This document shows positions 43,840-56,810 of a stretch of 64,000 nt of DNA, in pieces; within the stretch, counting starts at the first letter, position 1, and each line of letters begins with the position of its first letter. The DNA is from Latrodectus hesperus (Eukaryota > Arthropoda > Arachnida > Araneae > Theridiidae), in the NCBI GenBank assembly GCA_037975125.1, contig CM075851.1, forward strand, positions 72,519,487-72,583,486, in the 5' to 3' direction. The notes below the pieces were generated by a model. The model was not told where the DNA came from and searched no databases. It saw only the letters and a program-made list of their open reading frames with translations. Made by a program: the position numbers and the translations under genes.

Positions 43840-44200
43840 CTAGAGATTTTTTAATAATTTTTTGATTGTTTTTATTTTATCATTATTTTGGGCTGATTTT
43901 AATTTCGGTATGATATTGCTTGAGATGCAAAATACGTTTACAGAGGATCTACTTAGTGCGCCGACATGAGCCATTCTTGTACCGGAACGATGCTCAATAC
44001 TGTAATTAAATTCTTGGAGCAATAAAGCCCAACGAGCAACACGAGTAAACAAATCTGTTTTGCAAAGTCTTTTCGAATGCGGAACAGTTAGTGACAATTT
44101 TAAATGGAATTCCTAATAGAGGTAAACACGGAATCTTTTTAACGCTTCAATAATTGCAAGAGCATCAAGTTCGTAACTGGAATACTTCTTTTAGGCATCT
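43840..44200 (-). pseudogene. Gypsy RNase H end and tether
   Basis: KKYSSYELDALAIIEALKRF precedes a stop and frame change, then TRVARWALLLQEFNYSIEHR and GTRMAHVGALSR follow. The last is normally HVDALSR, so the catalytic-type Asp is replaced by Gly. Confidence 0.85.
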
Positions 44201-44488
44201 GTTGCTTTTATACCCATGAAATAGGTAAGATAGAAATTTTTATCATTTTTGAATTTCTATAATAAATTGCTACATACCCTTTTACACTGGTGTCATAATG
44301 CAATTCAGTTTCGTAATTTGGGTTGTATACACTTAATACAGGTTTTTCAGCTAAAATTAACTTTGATTATAAAAGAATTTCTTTCTTCATCAAATTTAAA
44401 TTTCCGATCTTACTTTAAAAGATCACTCAATGGTCTAGCAATAATGGATTATTTTGAAATAAATTCCCTGAAACATCCAGTCAATCCT

Positions 44489-44511
44489 AAAAAAAAAAAA
44501 AAAAAAAAAAA
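44489..44511. repeat. Poly(A) run
   Basis: Twenty-three A residues inside the Gypsy relic, perhaps slippage or a short retroposon tail. It helps destroy the pol frame. Confidence 0.9.
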
Positions 44512-44656
44512 CTATGAACCTGTTTCAAATTACTTGGGTTGTGGAAATAAGCCCAGCTTTGGTTTTCAAAGTAGATGGAAAAATTTTCCCTTCTTCGATG
44601 ACATGTCCTAAAAATTCTAAATGCGTTTCTAGTATAAATTTATTTCTAGTATTTAT

Positions 44657-44884
44657 TCATTTGCAAGATTTAAGATCTTTTTCAAGCCGTTCGACTCTTT
44701 TTTCAGTTGAGGAAGACAAAATGATTATATCGTCGATATAAGGTAAAACAATTCCATCATTAACCAGTGGTCGGAAAATAGTGTTAATAAATCTTTGAAA
44801 CACAGCTGGAGAATTATTTAGTCTAAAAGGAATTTTAAGAAATTTTGCTTTACGTAGTACATAACTCGAAACTATTTGTTGCAT
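44657..44884 (-). pseudogene. Gypsy reverse transcriptase fragment
   Basis: Contains IPFRLNNSPAVFQRFINTIF and the YIDD active-site box in VLPYIDDIIIL. The N-terminal fingers are largely lost and a poly(A) run at 44489-44511 interrupts the region after it. Confidence 0.88.
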
Positions 44885-45330
44885 CTTATCTTTAAAAATA
44901 TTTGGAAAACTAGGTTTAATGTTCAGTTCAACTTTATTAAAAGTTAAATCAAGTGATAGACTTCATAAAGTATTAATTTTTTTAACACACTGATATTAAT
45001 TTTTAATCTTAATTCCGTTTTCATTAATTAAGGTTTCACCTTGCTTTAGTACATTAATTCCTATGATAACATATAACATCATTTTCAACCACTCAAATAT
45101 CTTCACACTTAAAACCATCTATTTTAATATTTCCCTTAATGGGTTTCACTACATGTTTACCAAAACGACTTAAAGAAGAATTTAACGGAAATAATTCTAC
45201 AACATTTAATTTAACAAAGACAGTTTACGAACCTAAGTTACTTGACTTCCTGTGTCTATTAGTGCTGTGACATTTAAATAATTAATCATTATATCATTCA
45301 GTTTTGGGATTAACATTCATTGTTAGAATC

Positions 45331-45450
45331 AGTTTTGGGGCACAATGAAATGAAGCCTTATGTTCAAAATTAGTACATCGGAAATATTTAATACCCTTCT
45401 CTTTATGTTCATAAAATTTAGAAATATGATTCTTTTCACCACAATTAGAA
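45331..45450 (-). pseudogene. Gypsy gag zinc-knuckle region
   Basis: The - strand reads NCGEKNHISKF and, further on, CTNFEHKASFHC, two degraded CX2CX4HX4C-like knuckles with some ligands replaced. Confidence 0.5.
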
Positions 45451-45803
45451 GAAATTTTATTTTTTCGATCATAAAAATCACTATTTCATTTTTCCAAAAC
45501 CATCATTATTCTTTATTTTATTTACATTTCGTTTTAATAATTAACTCTATTACTATATTCATGTTTTGATTTCGTTTTATCAAAAGTATTAAATTTATCA
45601 TTAAAATTATATTTTGTTTTTGATCTATCGAAAGCATTTTTACTTATAACAGAATAACTTTTTATTGCTTCATAAACTTTCAGTTTTTCGTTAAATACAT
45701 TTAAATTCTAACATCCTTACAAAATAATTTTGTTTTCCTGTGTATTATTTATTCCATTAATAACATAGTGCATTAAAGCAGATTCATTAATTTTACCCCG
45801 CAA

Positions 45804-46013
45804 TTATACAACTCCTTCATTTTTAAAAAACACTCTTGGAATAGATTCAGAATCACGCATTTTTCTCTTACGCAAAAGATCATGTAAATTAGCTGAGTTT
45901 ATTTCAAACGAAAATTCATCAATCAAGGCTCGTCTCAATTTTTCCCAAGAATTAATTTTTGGTTCTGTTCGAACGAATAATAGAGCATTTCCTCCCAACG
46001 ATCTTTTTGCCAT
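45804..46013 (-). pseudogene. Gypsy gag fragment
   Basis: WEKLRRALIDEF followed by LRKRKMRDSESIPRVFF fits the retrotransposon gag domain, where an LxxxF-type helix precedes an Arg/Lys-rich segment with ESI. Confidence 0.65.
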
Positions 46014-46161
46014 AACAAATTTTTGTTAGCATAATTAATGTTAACACTTGGAATAACAGGATGTGCATAAAAATCATTTTCACAAACATCACTTTGTTTA
46101 GATTAGTCTCTCCATGTTACTTTACTTTTTACTTATATTGCATTGCATTGAAAAATCGATT

Positions 46162-46360
46162 CTACTTATTTCGTTTTCCACTTTCTGAGTCAGCAGTGTT
46201 GGAAACATCCGAATTCTCGTCTTTAGTGTTTTGAGCTACGAGTTCAAGGACACATAATAGAGACAAAATTCTTTCTGCGAGCTCTGTTTTTGATCCTTGA
46301 AAAGAAATACTTAAAATGTTCGATGCAGAAATAAGCTCGCCAAGCGAAAACGCATTGTTT
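46162..46360 (-). pseudogene. Gypsy gag N-terminal fragment
   Basis: An open stretch reads SLGELISASNILSISFQGSK, then TELAERILSLLCVLE and an acidic tail. It looks like the SAP-like helical start seen in some arthropod Gypsy gag proteins. Family assignment is tentative. Confidence 0.5.
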
Positions 46361-46581
46361 ATATTTTTTAAAATTTGTTTCGATATTCATTGCTTTCAAT
46401 ATCAAAACCGTCAAAATTTCAAATTCTTTTTCTGTTTAATCTCTGTCCATCATGATATAAAATCAATCTATGCAACAATTTTTCAATGCAACACTTATTT
46501 CTTAAATATCGTTTAATATCATCTTGTACCATAGATGCACGTGCTCTTAAAGATATTTGATGAGGAGTTCACGTCTTTCTA

Positions 46582-46594
46582 TGGTTCCACACCA
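46582..46594 (-). other. Candidate Gypsy primer-binding site
   Basis: On - the sequence TGGTGTGGAACCA lies between the putative 5' LTR (higher coordinates) and gag. It starts TGG as expected for pairing with a tRNA CCA end. Which tRNA is not known. Confidence 0.45.
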
Positions 46595-46818
46595 ATCGTT
46601 CAATATCTTTCTCTAATCAAAATAATTCCAAAAATCCAAAATTGTTTTGTAACCCAGCTAATCGATAATCCAGTTATGCCATAATCCAGATATTCGATGA
46701 TCATTTCATCTCACTTCTGAGTTCCATGAGGCCAAGGCAAAGGCGTAATTTAATTAAACAATTCTTATGTAGGCACTGATACACTCGGTGTTCTTTTTTA
46801 AAGTTTTGCATTGCTTCA

Positions 46819-46920
46819 AATTCTTATCAGGAATTATAGTTACTGCTCTTAAAGTAACTATAGTTCCTGATAAGAATTATAGTAACTATGAAAGTTAAAA
46901 AATATGTTTTAACTTTCATA
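46819..46920. repeat. Two adjacent near-perfect hairpins
   Basis: First: arms of about 24 bases (AATTCTTATCAGGAA and complement) at 46819-46842 and 46855-46878. Second: 14-base arms (TATGAAAGTTAAAA) at 46887-46900 and 46907-46920. They lie just outside the Gypsy 5' end and may be a small foldback element. Confidence 0.85.
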
Positions 46921-47354
46921 TCGCATAATTTTATTTAAATAAATTTTCTAAATCGGTTATCTTAATAGTCAAAATTTTATTCCCATTTTTAATATATTTA
47001 TGAAAACTATTTTCTTAAGATATTGAAATATATTTCATTATTAAAATAAGAGCCAATTTTTATTAAAATTTATTTCTATAATGAATAATTTTGTAAATAC
47101 TGTTTATGGAATGGTATAATTTTTTTTCTTTCAATAAATTTATATCATTTTTAGACGATTCTAATTTTTAAAATTTTACTATGCACAATGAGAAAACCGT
47201 CCTTTTACCATATTTTTACTTTTACCATTTGAAATAAGAATTTTTCTGTATAAAATCTAATATAAAGCCAACAAAATTACAAGTCAAAGAAAAACTGATT
47301 CTTACATGGTTCTTTTTTGGGGCCAAAATGGTAAATTTTTAATTTACCATTTTA

Positions 47355-47405
47355 CTCAACCAGATACCTATTGCAGGTTTTACTTGCAATAGGTATCTAG
47401 TTGAG
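47355..47405. repeat. Near-perfect hairpin, 21-bp arms
   Basis: Arms CTCAACCAGATACCTATTGCA and complement with one mismatch around a 9-base loop. A shorter palindrome (AAATGGTAAATT/AATTTACCATTT) lies just before it, near 47326-47352. Confidence 0.88.
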
Positions 47406-47989
47406 GTTTACTTCAAAAAGTGCAGGTAAATCTAAAATAAAAAGATTGAGAGTAAATTTGCTCTTAGAAATCGTAATAAAGTGTTTCAGAAATGACAATT
47501 TGAGAGGGTGGAGCGAGCCCATGGCGTAGCTGTTTTAACAGATGTAAAAATATCAAGAAATAATACAATTAAAACAAACAAAACAAAGAAAAAATGGAAA
47601 ATAAAAAAATTAGCAAAATACATGTACCCTTAAAGTGATGAAAATATATTTAAGTTGAGAATATAATAATTTTAAATGCGACTTTTGGTTGCCTCATTAA
47701 AAAAAGATGAATATATATTATCATTGAAAAAAATAGTATATTTAACAACGACGTTGTGAGTCGCATCAGCCTCGCAGCATATAAAAAATAAATATATGCC
47801 GATACAAAAAACATTCCCGATTCCTGTTGTTACAAATTCTTGATTTTTAACACATTCCGTGTGGTAGCGCGAACTCTACACAAACGAAAACACAAAAAAG
47901 TAAATTAAAATAAAAATAAAATCTCCTTTTATTGCTTAGAAAATGTAAAACATGCAAAATTGCAAACGTTTAATTAAGAAATTTCAATT
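47406..47989. other. Gene-free stretch
   Basis: No gene or classified repeat seen. It may form part of the Harbinger-like relic that follows. Confidence 0.4.
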
Positions 47990-49020
47990 AAGTAACATTA
48001 TATTCAAAAAAAACTATAAGAGCCCTATAAAACTTGACGCCATTCTGCGGATTTATAAGATAGTTGCCTTCTAGTGTAAAAAAATCCAAGTGTTTTCAAC
48101 CATCAACACCGAGTATTCATAAGCTTTCGAATGATCATAGTTGGAAGTAGATACTTTATGAGAACTGCGACCTTGAACTTTCGTCAGTGCTTCGCAGCAA
48201 ATGCTGTGACTACTTATAATAGAATTATTCTGAACGACTGTCTTCCTTCACATCAGTTTTCCAATTGTAAAATAAAACTTGACTCCTATCATTAGATTTT
48301 AATTTTAGGAAATTTCAATATGATGCCATAATATCAAATTCACTTTCTCTTTCCGATTTACTTAAACGTCTTCGATTGAACTGTAAAGCAATATTGGGTA
48401 TCAATTTAAAATGAGATGTTATGAATGACCACTTATTTTTAAATATTCTAAACTTCGAATATTTACACAATTCGCATACACAATTTTCTTGATTCTCTTA
48501 TTCCATTCGGATCCTTTACAATATACAGGTTCTGAAGCTTCGACATGCTCCTTTATTTCTAATTCTTTTCTACTAAATATTTTTCCATAATTTTAACTCT
48601 TAGTTTCTCGAATGGTTAGCGCTCTTGCCTTCGGTTCAACAGTTCGTGGGTTCGAATCCCACCTTGGGCATGGATGTTTGTAGTGGTTCGGAATGCACTT
48701 TAAGCCGTAGGTCCCGGTCTAATTAGCCCTCGTGTGCAAAAAATGACCGTGAGCGACAAACAAACCTTAACTCTTAGTTTCCTTCTGATAAAGCATTCCT
48801 TAATTATGTTACAGTAGTTGTAGCCAATAAAGACTTTAATTAGGAAAATTTATCGATTACAGATATATTTTTATTTATATCAATGAATTCTCTCTCGAAT
48901 TAATTCGAGATTTCTATCTATGAACATTTTTATTGGGGACCAGTCTATTGTGTGGTTTTTTAATAACTTCTCACAATAAATATCGGACGATAAAAGTCGT
49001 CCTAGTGTGAAAGAGGCCTT
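47990..49020 (-). mobile_element. Second Harbinger-like relic with MADF-BESS-type remnant, interrupted by a SINE
   Basis: The right end on - begins GGCCTCTTTCACACTAGGACG, like known Harbinger termini. Downstream on - near 48290-48420 is a fragment LQFNRRRLSKSEREFDIMAS and RSQVLFYN that resembles the BESS-side tail of MADF/Myb proteins (SEFDxF..LR..xR..Y). No matching left end was found, and the interior frames are broken, including by a SINE at 48608. Tentative. Confidence 0.4.
48608..48766 (+). mobile_element. tRNA-derived SINE, family A, copy 3 (5'-truncated)
   Basis: Lacks the first 20 or so bases and starts TCGAATGGTTAGCGCTCTTGC, keeps box B and the CAAACAAACC tail. A 15-base target duplication TTAACTCTTAGTTTC lies at 48593-48607 and 48767-48781. 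It shows that a 5'-truncated copy was still inserted by target-primed integration. Confidence 0.93.
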
Positions 49021-50589
49021 ACAACTGAGAATTTTCCCCTGAGCCAGAAGTTTTGAATTCCTCACAATTATTTTCTGTCTGTAATCCACAACAGATAAAT
49101 TTTTTTTATCAAATTCTTTATTTACGATGAGTTTGAATTTTTTTCATCAGAATCTTTAATTTTTGTACATTCTTGTTAAATAATCGAAGTGCTATTAAAG
49201 GAAATTAGTTCAGCAACTTATAGGGTTTCGAATTCTACTAATCTAGTCATAAATCTAGTTACATTTTAATACCTTGTATCTTTAGTTTTGTTAATTTATC
49301 CATTATCTATTCTTATAGTTGAAACGGTCAAATATATATGCTTATCATGCTCCAAAAACATTATTAAATATTAATCAAAACCATTCATAAATCAAACGTT
49401 ATTTAAATTTGATTACTAATATTATTGGTAATTAGTTATTTATGTATATGGTCTTCGCTCTCTCTAACAAATAATGCAAGTAACGTAAAAATAAAAACTA
49501 AATTTCAAAATATCAGGATTTTTACTTTATAGACATTTTACTTTTTTTAGTGTGTGACAAAATTTTTTCAGCAGCTAAATTTAGGCAAAAGAATTAATAT
49601 AGAGATTATATTTGGAGACATAATATAAATAAAGTACAAATTGGAAATGTTTATGAAAACTATAAACTCACATATTTTGACAAAAAATTTCATTTTCACG
49701 TCATTTAGTGTATCAAGTTAAAATTGCCTTAGTAATGATGCCAGTAAAATTTTTTTCTGGTGTATTAATAAATGGACCATTGAACTGAAAATTTTAACGA
49801 TAAATCTTTTAGCCATTAATTTAAAGAATTTTTAGCTGGAATGGAGTGTGAGTATGCAAATCTTTCGCTGCATTACCTAGATTTATTGCATAACTAGTGT
49901 CAAGACGAAACACAAACTCGCTTACAAAAGTAAGTTATTATCCTGAACTAATGAATAATCAGTGAATCTAAAAATTTTATTTCCTCATAGATATTTCGTC
50001 TTATCAAAGTCAGCTTAATCAAAAATTATTAAAATAATTTTTATATTGACTCAAGCTTTATTAAAATAATCATAAATATAGTTAAGCTTTTTTAAAGCAA
50101 GATTAGGAATTGAGAAACAAAGCAATATTAGTCTTCGTTAAAATATCTCCTAATTATTACTAAAATAGAATTAAAAATTTTTCTTTTCAATATCGATATT
50201 GGTATCTTTGAATTCCAATTGATAGATTTAAAAAATAAAGACTTATGGACTGGAAAATTGAACGTCTTAACGCTGATTTAAAAAAAATATTGGAGAATAA
50301 AAAAATGTGAGCTTAGCTTACAGCATACGTAGCCTATACTTTGAAAAGCATAAGTTATCTGTCTACCTTGAAGCAGGAAGACACGTTGAGTTTTAATGCA
50401 TGCAACAGTTTTCCTGATTTATATGATCAGCTGTAAAAACCAGCATTTTGTCTTTATATGGGTCTACATTTCATGCAAACAATCATTTTCAGGCATACAT
50501 CTTATCAAGAGTAAATTGGGAAATCGTCTTATTGATGGGTTTATCGTAGCTTAATTGTGGTGGAAGGCTTTCTTTAGAGATGTGGTCCT
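49021..50589. other. Gene-free stretch
   Basis: AT-rich; no exon or classified element seen. Confidence 0.5.
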
Positions 50590-50800
50590 CTTTTCTATTC
50601 CAGCCACTGTTAAAAAATGAGAATTGAATGTTGCGCTTCTCTAACGCCGGCATGTATGTCTGTTAAGGTTAGTGCGTGGGAGTTTTGCGAGTTTCAATTC
50701 TTGGGACTCGTGAGTACGTCTTTCTTTCTATGAAAAAGCTTCCCAGAGCAATTTACGCGGTGGTTAAATGCTTTGCTACAGCTGCTGTGTCAAATCGTTT
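50590..50800 (+). mobile_element. SINE-like repeat, family B
   Basis: Shares CAGCCACTGTT, ATGTTGCGCTTCTC, GCAATTTACGCGGTGG, AAATGCTTTGC and GTGTCAAATC in the same order as the copy at 17.4 kb. Ends are approximate. Confidence 0.6.
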
Positions 50801-52847
50801 TATCAATAAAATTTTGCTATCATATAAAATTAAAAATCTATGAACCTGATTTATACAAACTTTTTAAAGAGCTTCAAGGTTATTGTCATACTAGTATTTG
50901 CCACTATCGCGATTTTTAAGTTTTTGGTTTATTAATAAATAATATCGTTATAAAGAGTGTGTAATATATATTAGGTTTTAATTCACATACCTATATAGTT
51001 TAAGACAATATACCTACTTATATAATGTGTGTCTCTGAAGAGAGATTTCACTCACGCAATGATTGAATTCTTGATTATACGTCTACCGATTGCCGCAGTT
51101 CAGTAAGCCCCCCTCACGTGCTATAAATGGCAATACAGCGATAAATAAATTAACCAAACCATAAAGCTGTCATAGAGATGACCGTTAATTTGCATTCAGT
51201 TTTATATTGTGTGATGTATAATATCTCTTATTTCATTTAATTATGTAACATAGTACTATTCCTATTGGTTTTTAAACTATATTTTTTTAATGAAAACTAT
51301 TATAAGTTACTATCTAGTCTGGTCTATATAAGTTTTGCATCACAATTTGAAGCTGAGAGTGCTGTATTTTCATATCGTTTAAATAAAAGGAAATGTTTTT
51401 ATTTGCATTGAATATTAATATTCAGATAATCATAATATTCAACTTTTACAAACTACATTATTTTTAAATTTAAATATGATTTTAAAATACTATTTTAAAA
51501 AAAACCTCTTCAAGATAAGGAAAATATAATTGTATTTAAGTTGCCTCAAATGGTATTAAAACGAAATTAAAATTAATCATTCGAACTGAATTTTAATTTA
51601 TTTATTCCAGAAGCTTGACGCTAAAATCTGCCAATCACCAACGTTTATGAGATCGAACAATTTCCTTAATCACATTTAATTATAGAATGTAACCATAGAG
51701 GGTATATTTATTTTAGACAAGATGGATTATTGAACAATTAATAAAAAATCATTTCTTCTTGTAACTACGTCATTATAGCTAATGCATCTTCTCCGGAAAA
51801 AAAAAATGAATCGTTCGGCAACCCTAACACCAAGAAGAAACTTTATTATTTGCTTTTATTGTTACCAATTAAATTTTTAAGTTTTTAACTTATTAATGTT
51901 TGTTATAAGAATCAATAATTTTTTTTAAATTTAAAGTAAAATCCTTATAATGAGACATTAACAGAAACAATAATGCAATTTCTGAATTAAACGATACATA
52001 ATTTACATCTTGTTTTAATGACTCACAAGATTAGAATTCATAGATGATTCGTTAATTATTGGATAGCTATAAACTTGTTTTGATTATCTGTCCTCTTTCT
52101 TACAATCATTACTTTTGAACTTTTTTTGCTGACTGTGCAAGCCATTTAAAATTTATTTTTAATTTTTTCTCTCTGCAAATACTTAACCTTGGCTTGTTGA
52201 ATTTACTCATGACGAGTAATCTGCGACTCTTCTTTCACAATTCAAAAGGAATAAATTTTGATTAATTTATTGACTTGAAAAATATCGTGTAAATAAAATT
52301 TTCAGCTGCTAGCATGCGATTTCTAATTCCTTTATTTTTCAATTTTCATTTATTATTAGAAGTCTACATTTATATGTCAATTAAATAATAATAATAAGTA
52401 ATTGTCATCCTTTAATGTATATATATATCTGACTATAAAAGGGAATAAATCTTAAATGAAATGCATACTTCAATTTACAAATCATTAAACTTTTTGTCTA
52501 ATAAAAGCCGTTCATATATATTACATAAATATTATTAGGTTGAATTTCATAAAATTTTGCACCCAATTATAATACGTTCAAGAAATTATATGGTGGAATA
52601 CTATGAATGACCATTAAAAGAAACGACATATCGTAAGGCTAATTTGTTACTATAGATTAGATTTATAGCTATGTAAAAGTTAATTTTTCACTTCCTTTTC
52701 ATTAAGTAATGTCTGGTTGCTGATTTCTGTTGAGTTTAGAAGTCGTCAAACGCGACACTCAAAAATTTGAACTTGAGTTTAATGGTGAGATTGACATTTA
52801 ATTTTGCATTTTCCTTCACAACGAATTTATTCATTTTTTTCTATGTT
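50801..52847. other. Gene-free stretch
   Basis: No gene, RNA or classified repeat found. An A-run lies near 51799. Confidence 0.5.
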
Positions 52848-52857
52848 ATAATTTACT

Positions 52858-53164
52858 ACATGCGATTAATGGCTGAGTAGTTAGCGTTCCTGATTACGGC
52901 TGATAGCGGTGGGTCACGGGTTCGAATCCCGGTTCGGACATGGATGTTACTTTCTTTCTCTGTTCTCTCTGTCATTTCTTCTGTGATGATGTACGAATGT
53001 GGCCCACCCTATGAACGTGTTTGTGGTGGTATGGCGCGGACAAAGCTACTCGCCTCCATGACTTGGTTCACAGGTGCCCGCTGGGTAACGACAAATGGGT
53101 AGCAGTTTCTGGCCTCGTTGTGGCATAGGGTTTGTCACACGACTGCCCGCCGTTGAAAAAAAAA
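52858..53164 (+). mobile_element. tRNA-derived SINE, family C (about 305 bp)
   Basis: Box A-like TGGCTGAGTAGTTAGCG (52870-52886) and box B GGGTTCGAATCCC (about 52918-52930) form a tRNA-like head. A GC-richer body follows, with GTGGCCCACCC, TGACTTGGTTCACAGG and CACGACTGCCCGCCG, then an A tail. Flanks ATAATTTACT (52848-52857) and ATGATTTACT (53165-53174) form a 10-base target duplication with one mismatch. It differs from family A in body and tail. Confidence 0.88.
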
Positions 53165-53174
53165 ATGATTTACT

Positions 53175-56100
53175 GTATTTTGAAACTATCAATTTTTTAA
53201 ATTTATTTTCCAACAGTTTCTGTATCTAAGCGATGATGTGTTTGTTTTTATTTTATGCGATATTTTAATTACTTTATAGTTTTTAGCAAAATACCTGACA
53301 GATAACTCTTTTTTTTAATTGCAAATACTTGGTGAAAATTTTATGGTATAGAATATTAAAATATTTGTGTTTATTGTTAAATCAAATATATATGTATGTA
53401 TACATTGTGTTTATAGTTAAAATATGCCTGTATATATTCTGCTTCATTGTGTGTCTTATAATTAATGTCATAAAATTAACAATTTTTATATAGATTTTAA
53501 ATAAATGTACAATTATTTCCGAAATATTAATTTTGAATTTTATTTCTAACTCCGATATTTTAGACAGAAACTTTTGGTTTCTTTTTTCTTATATTCACAT
53601 CAAGTGAATGAGAAAAAAATCCTTGGACCGTGCTCAGTGGTCGTCCAGTAGTTTTGCAACGATTCATAAGTAAAAATTTAGTGATTTAAAAATATCTCGA
53701 AAATATTAAATTGTGTGTGTTTTAAAACGGAGTGTTTTTTAAAGAGTGTTTTTTAGTTGTGAAGTAATAAAAATTTAAAATTAAAGAATTAAAAAAATTT
53801 TATTTCTGATGAAACTTTTGTTTATAAAATCTTAAAGTTTTTAATAATTCTCTTAAAAGTTTTTAAATCTATTTTTTTTTAATCAATTCGAAGTTTGAAA
53901 TTCAAAAACGGAATACTATTTGCATAATTGAGAAACAAAATAAATCAGTCACTTGAAAACAAAATTTTGAAGTCTGGACGCCATAATAGTCAAATTGCAT
54001 TGTTCATGTTTTTAAAAATACAGCTCGATAGAGAAAAGTAAAATATGTTCCATACTTAGTCTTTATGACGCAATCACAGTTTCACAGAGACGTTGCTTGC
54101 TTTAGGCTTAAATTAGAATATTCCTTTATTCTGACATGGCCGGAAGGAATTTGATTCATTTCTTATTAACATTTCATATATTGAGAAGAAGAATATGCGA
54201 GTTACAGATTTGTATTTTAACTATTGCAAAATCTTAACAAATCGTGATTTTTAGCGTAATTTTATTATCTTTGATACTATTACCATAAAACGTTACATAT
54301 TTTAATGGTAATCATATCATTTAAATTCATGAGAAAGTAAAAGTCCTCCTAATCTTTTGTCATTGATTAAATTGCAGTTATTTTGTCTTTAGTGAATGTT
54401 TTAATAAAATTATGTTATAAATTGTTTCACGCTAAATGATGTTGTCATTTATTAATTCTAAGTTAGAGCTCATTAAACTTTCTGCGGAGAAAAGGAAGTA
54501 ATTTTCAAATTCTTATTTTCAAAATAAATATAAAATTCGATGAAAAATAGAGAGAGAGAGACAGGCGCGCATATCTAAAAAATGTGAGTTAATGCTGTAG
54601 ATCTGCAATGGGACCTTCATTCTTCAGAATAATTTTTAATAATCAATAATAAACGGTGACAAAAAGAAATATTTTATTAGATTCATGTAGTCATTAAAAT
54701 TATTATGTGAATCTTAAGCAAACAAAGAAAACTTATTCCGCGAATAGAAATGAAAGATAATGCGGTTGAGATTTAGAAACTTAACACAATAAACGAAATT
54801 TTAATCCATTATTAAAAGCACTATATATTTTAGCGACAAAATTTTTGTGCTCATTTCTTATTTTAGATGATAATAATTATAGTTCAATTATTATATTTTT
54901 TTCATAAAAAATTTACGATTGAAAACTGAAGCATATTTTTATAAGAACTACCGTTTATAACAATATATAATAGGTATATAATAACAAGTCTATAAAACAA
55001 TATATATAATGCAATACAAGTATATATATATATATATATATATAATACAAGTATCAAATTAACTTATGAAAACAAACGTATTGGCATATTAAAAAGTAAA
55101 GTATAAATCAAAACTCTTTTAAATACTTTGGCTTTTGTATTTTTAATAAATTAAGCAAACAAAAAACACACTGATTTGTAATACATAATTAATCTAATCT
55201 TATTTATATCACATTTAATTTATAACGTAAGGAAACTGTATTGAAGTTGGAATGAGTACAAAATATCTGATTGGAATGAGAATATTTCTTTTTAATATGC
55301 TTAGATCAAGAGTAAATGATAAGCGAAAACATTCATGCCAATAAAAATGTTGAAAAAATTGTGGATCTACGTGTAAAGTTTACTCTTATGAAGGTGGTAT
55401 TATGTTTGGGCTTTTTCAATCACATACTGCCAGTCATTACTCTAAAACATTTAGATAACTAAAATGACCACTCCAGGGCTAGAATTGCTGATTATCATTT
55501 ATTAATTAACACTAATTATTAAGAAAAAACTCTTTCTTTTGTATTTAACATCCCTTAATTACCTTTATAATTTATATCGTCAATGCACTATTTAAGTTCG
55601 TGTTGCCACTGCCACAGGCATAATAAGTGCACTATTCGAAATTTTATCGCATACATGTATACATAATAAATAAACTTAATAAATTTAGAATTAGATATTT
55701 TTATTAGAGTTCATTTTTAAGTAAATGAATGCAAATTTACTCTGCTGTTAATTGTTGTAATAGTTGAATAATTTTATTCAAATATATTTCGAAATATTTA
55801 TTCCAATTCAAATTTGACTGAACATAGCATTTCGTTTTCATGATTTTTCTAAACAAAATTTAAATCTGCATAATTTTCAATTTTATACAGAAAAATCATA
55901 AAAAATTCTATAGAATTTCTATTTGTAAAAATAAAAATTTCAAAATCATTTCTATTTTGGTAATTCTTTTTCATCTCTAAGTAGCTGGTGTTTTCAAGGT
56001 AGTGTAGTAAAGATGATCTGCAAGATATAACATCAATTTTCAATGGTACGAAGTTTAAAAAAATTTTTTTTTGGGAATTCACATTTAAAAACCTTCTACT

Positions 56101-56810
56101 TTTATGTGAGACAGTTTGAAGACTGAGAATGAAATAAAGAGCGTCTCTGTAATTATAAAATTAATTGCGGCTCTGACTGGATATACTCTTTCAGTTTCTT
56201 AATGTGTAAAAATGCATTTATGATATTAAATTTCTTCATTTTTAGTTATTCCCTATTTTGAATTTTTGTTAACTCCATTGACTCCGGAATTGGAAAGAAT
56301 TTTGATGATGTTTATTAATACAAGAATTTACTATTATATATATATATAGAGAGAGAGAGCGAAATAGTAAATTATATATAGTTCAAAATATGTGTTATTA
56401 AATTGATTTTCTTTATCCTATATTGAACTGAGAAATTCAATAAATTCTTAATGAGAATTTAATTAGTGCTATTCAAAATTGAATGAATTGCGAGAAATTT
56501 TATATTTCAGTGAAAAATATTAGGATTGGAATTAATTTTGATATTAAAAACATTTAAAAATAATTTTATAAGAGAATAAATGAGAAGTTTTTAAGGAGAA
56601 CAAGTCTAAAAAAGTAAGCAACGCAATAATTGAGAACTGTATGCACATATTTGTTATGTTCCTGTTTTGTAAATAATTTAATGCTTTCAAAAAATAATGT
56701 ACTGCAAATTTATTGAAATTATTTATAATAAATCAATTATTATTGTTCTGATTAGAATCATTTTTAATACATTATTATTATTTATTATTTTTTGTGTAAT
56801 AAATTTCACA
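53175..56810. other. Gene-free stretch upstream of the cathepsin gene
   Basis: No exon found. Short TA repeats at about 55020-55044 and 56336-56349 and AG repeats near 54549 and 56348 are the only features. Minus-strand frame 55849-56082 is AT-rich noise. Confidence 0.5.

Larger units (their letters stand above)
42326..46772 (-). mobile_element. Ty3/Gypsy LTR retrotransposon relic
   Basis: Fragments of gag, zinc knuckle, RT, RNase H, integrase and GPY/F module lie in the canonical order on -, all broken by frameshifts, stops or small deletions. A 26-base direct repeat occurs at 42538-42563 and 46747-46772 (it includes TTAATTAAACAATTCTTATG). A second shared block (TTATGCCATAA) lies about 200 and 80 bases before it, respectively. 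These look like remains of two diverged LTRs. The element is too damaged to move. Outer limits are approximate. Confidence 0.88.

Noticed and set aside
42538..46772. 26-bp direct repeat as a target-site duplication
   Set aside because: Gypsy target duplications are 4 to 6 bp; a longer shared segment plus a second shared block fits decayed LTRs better.
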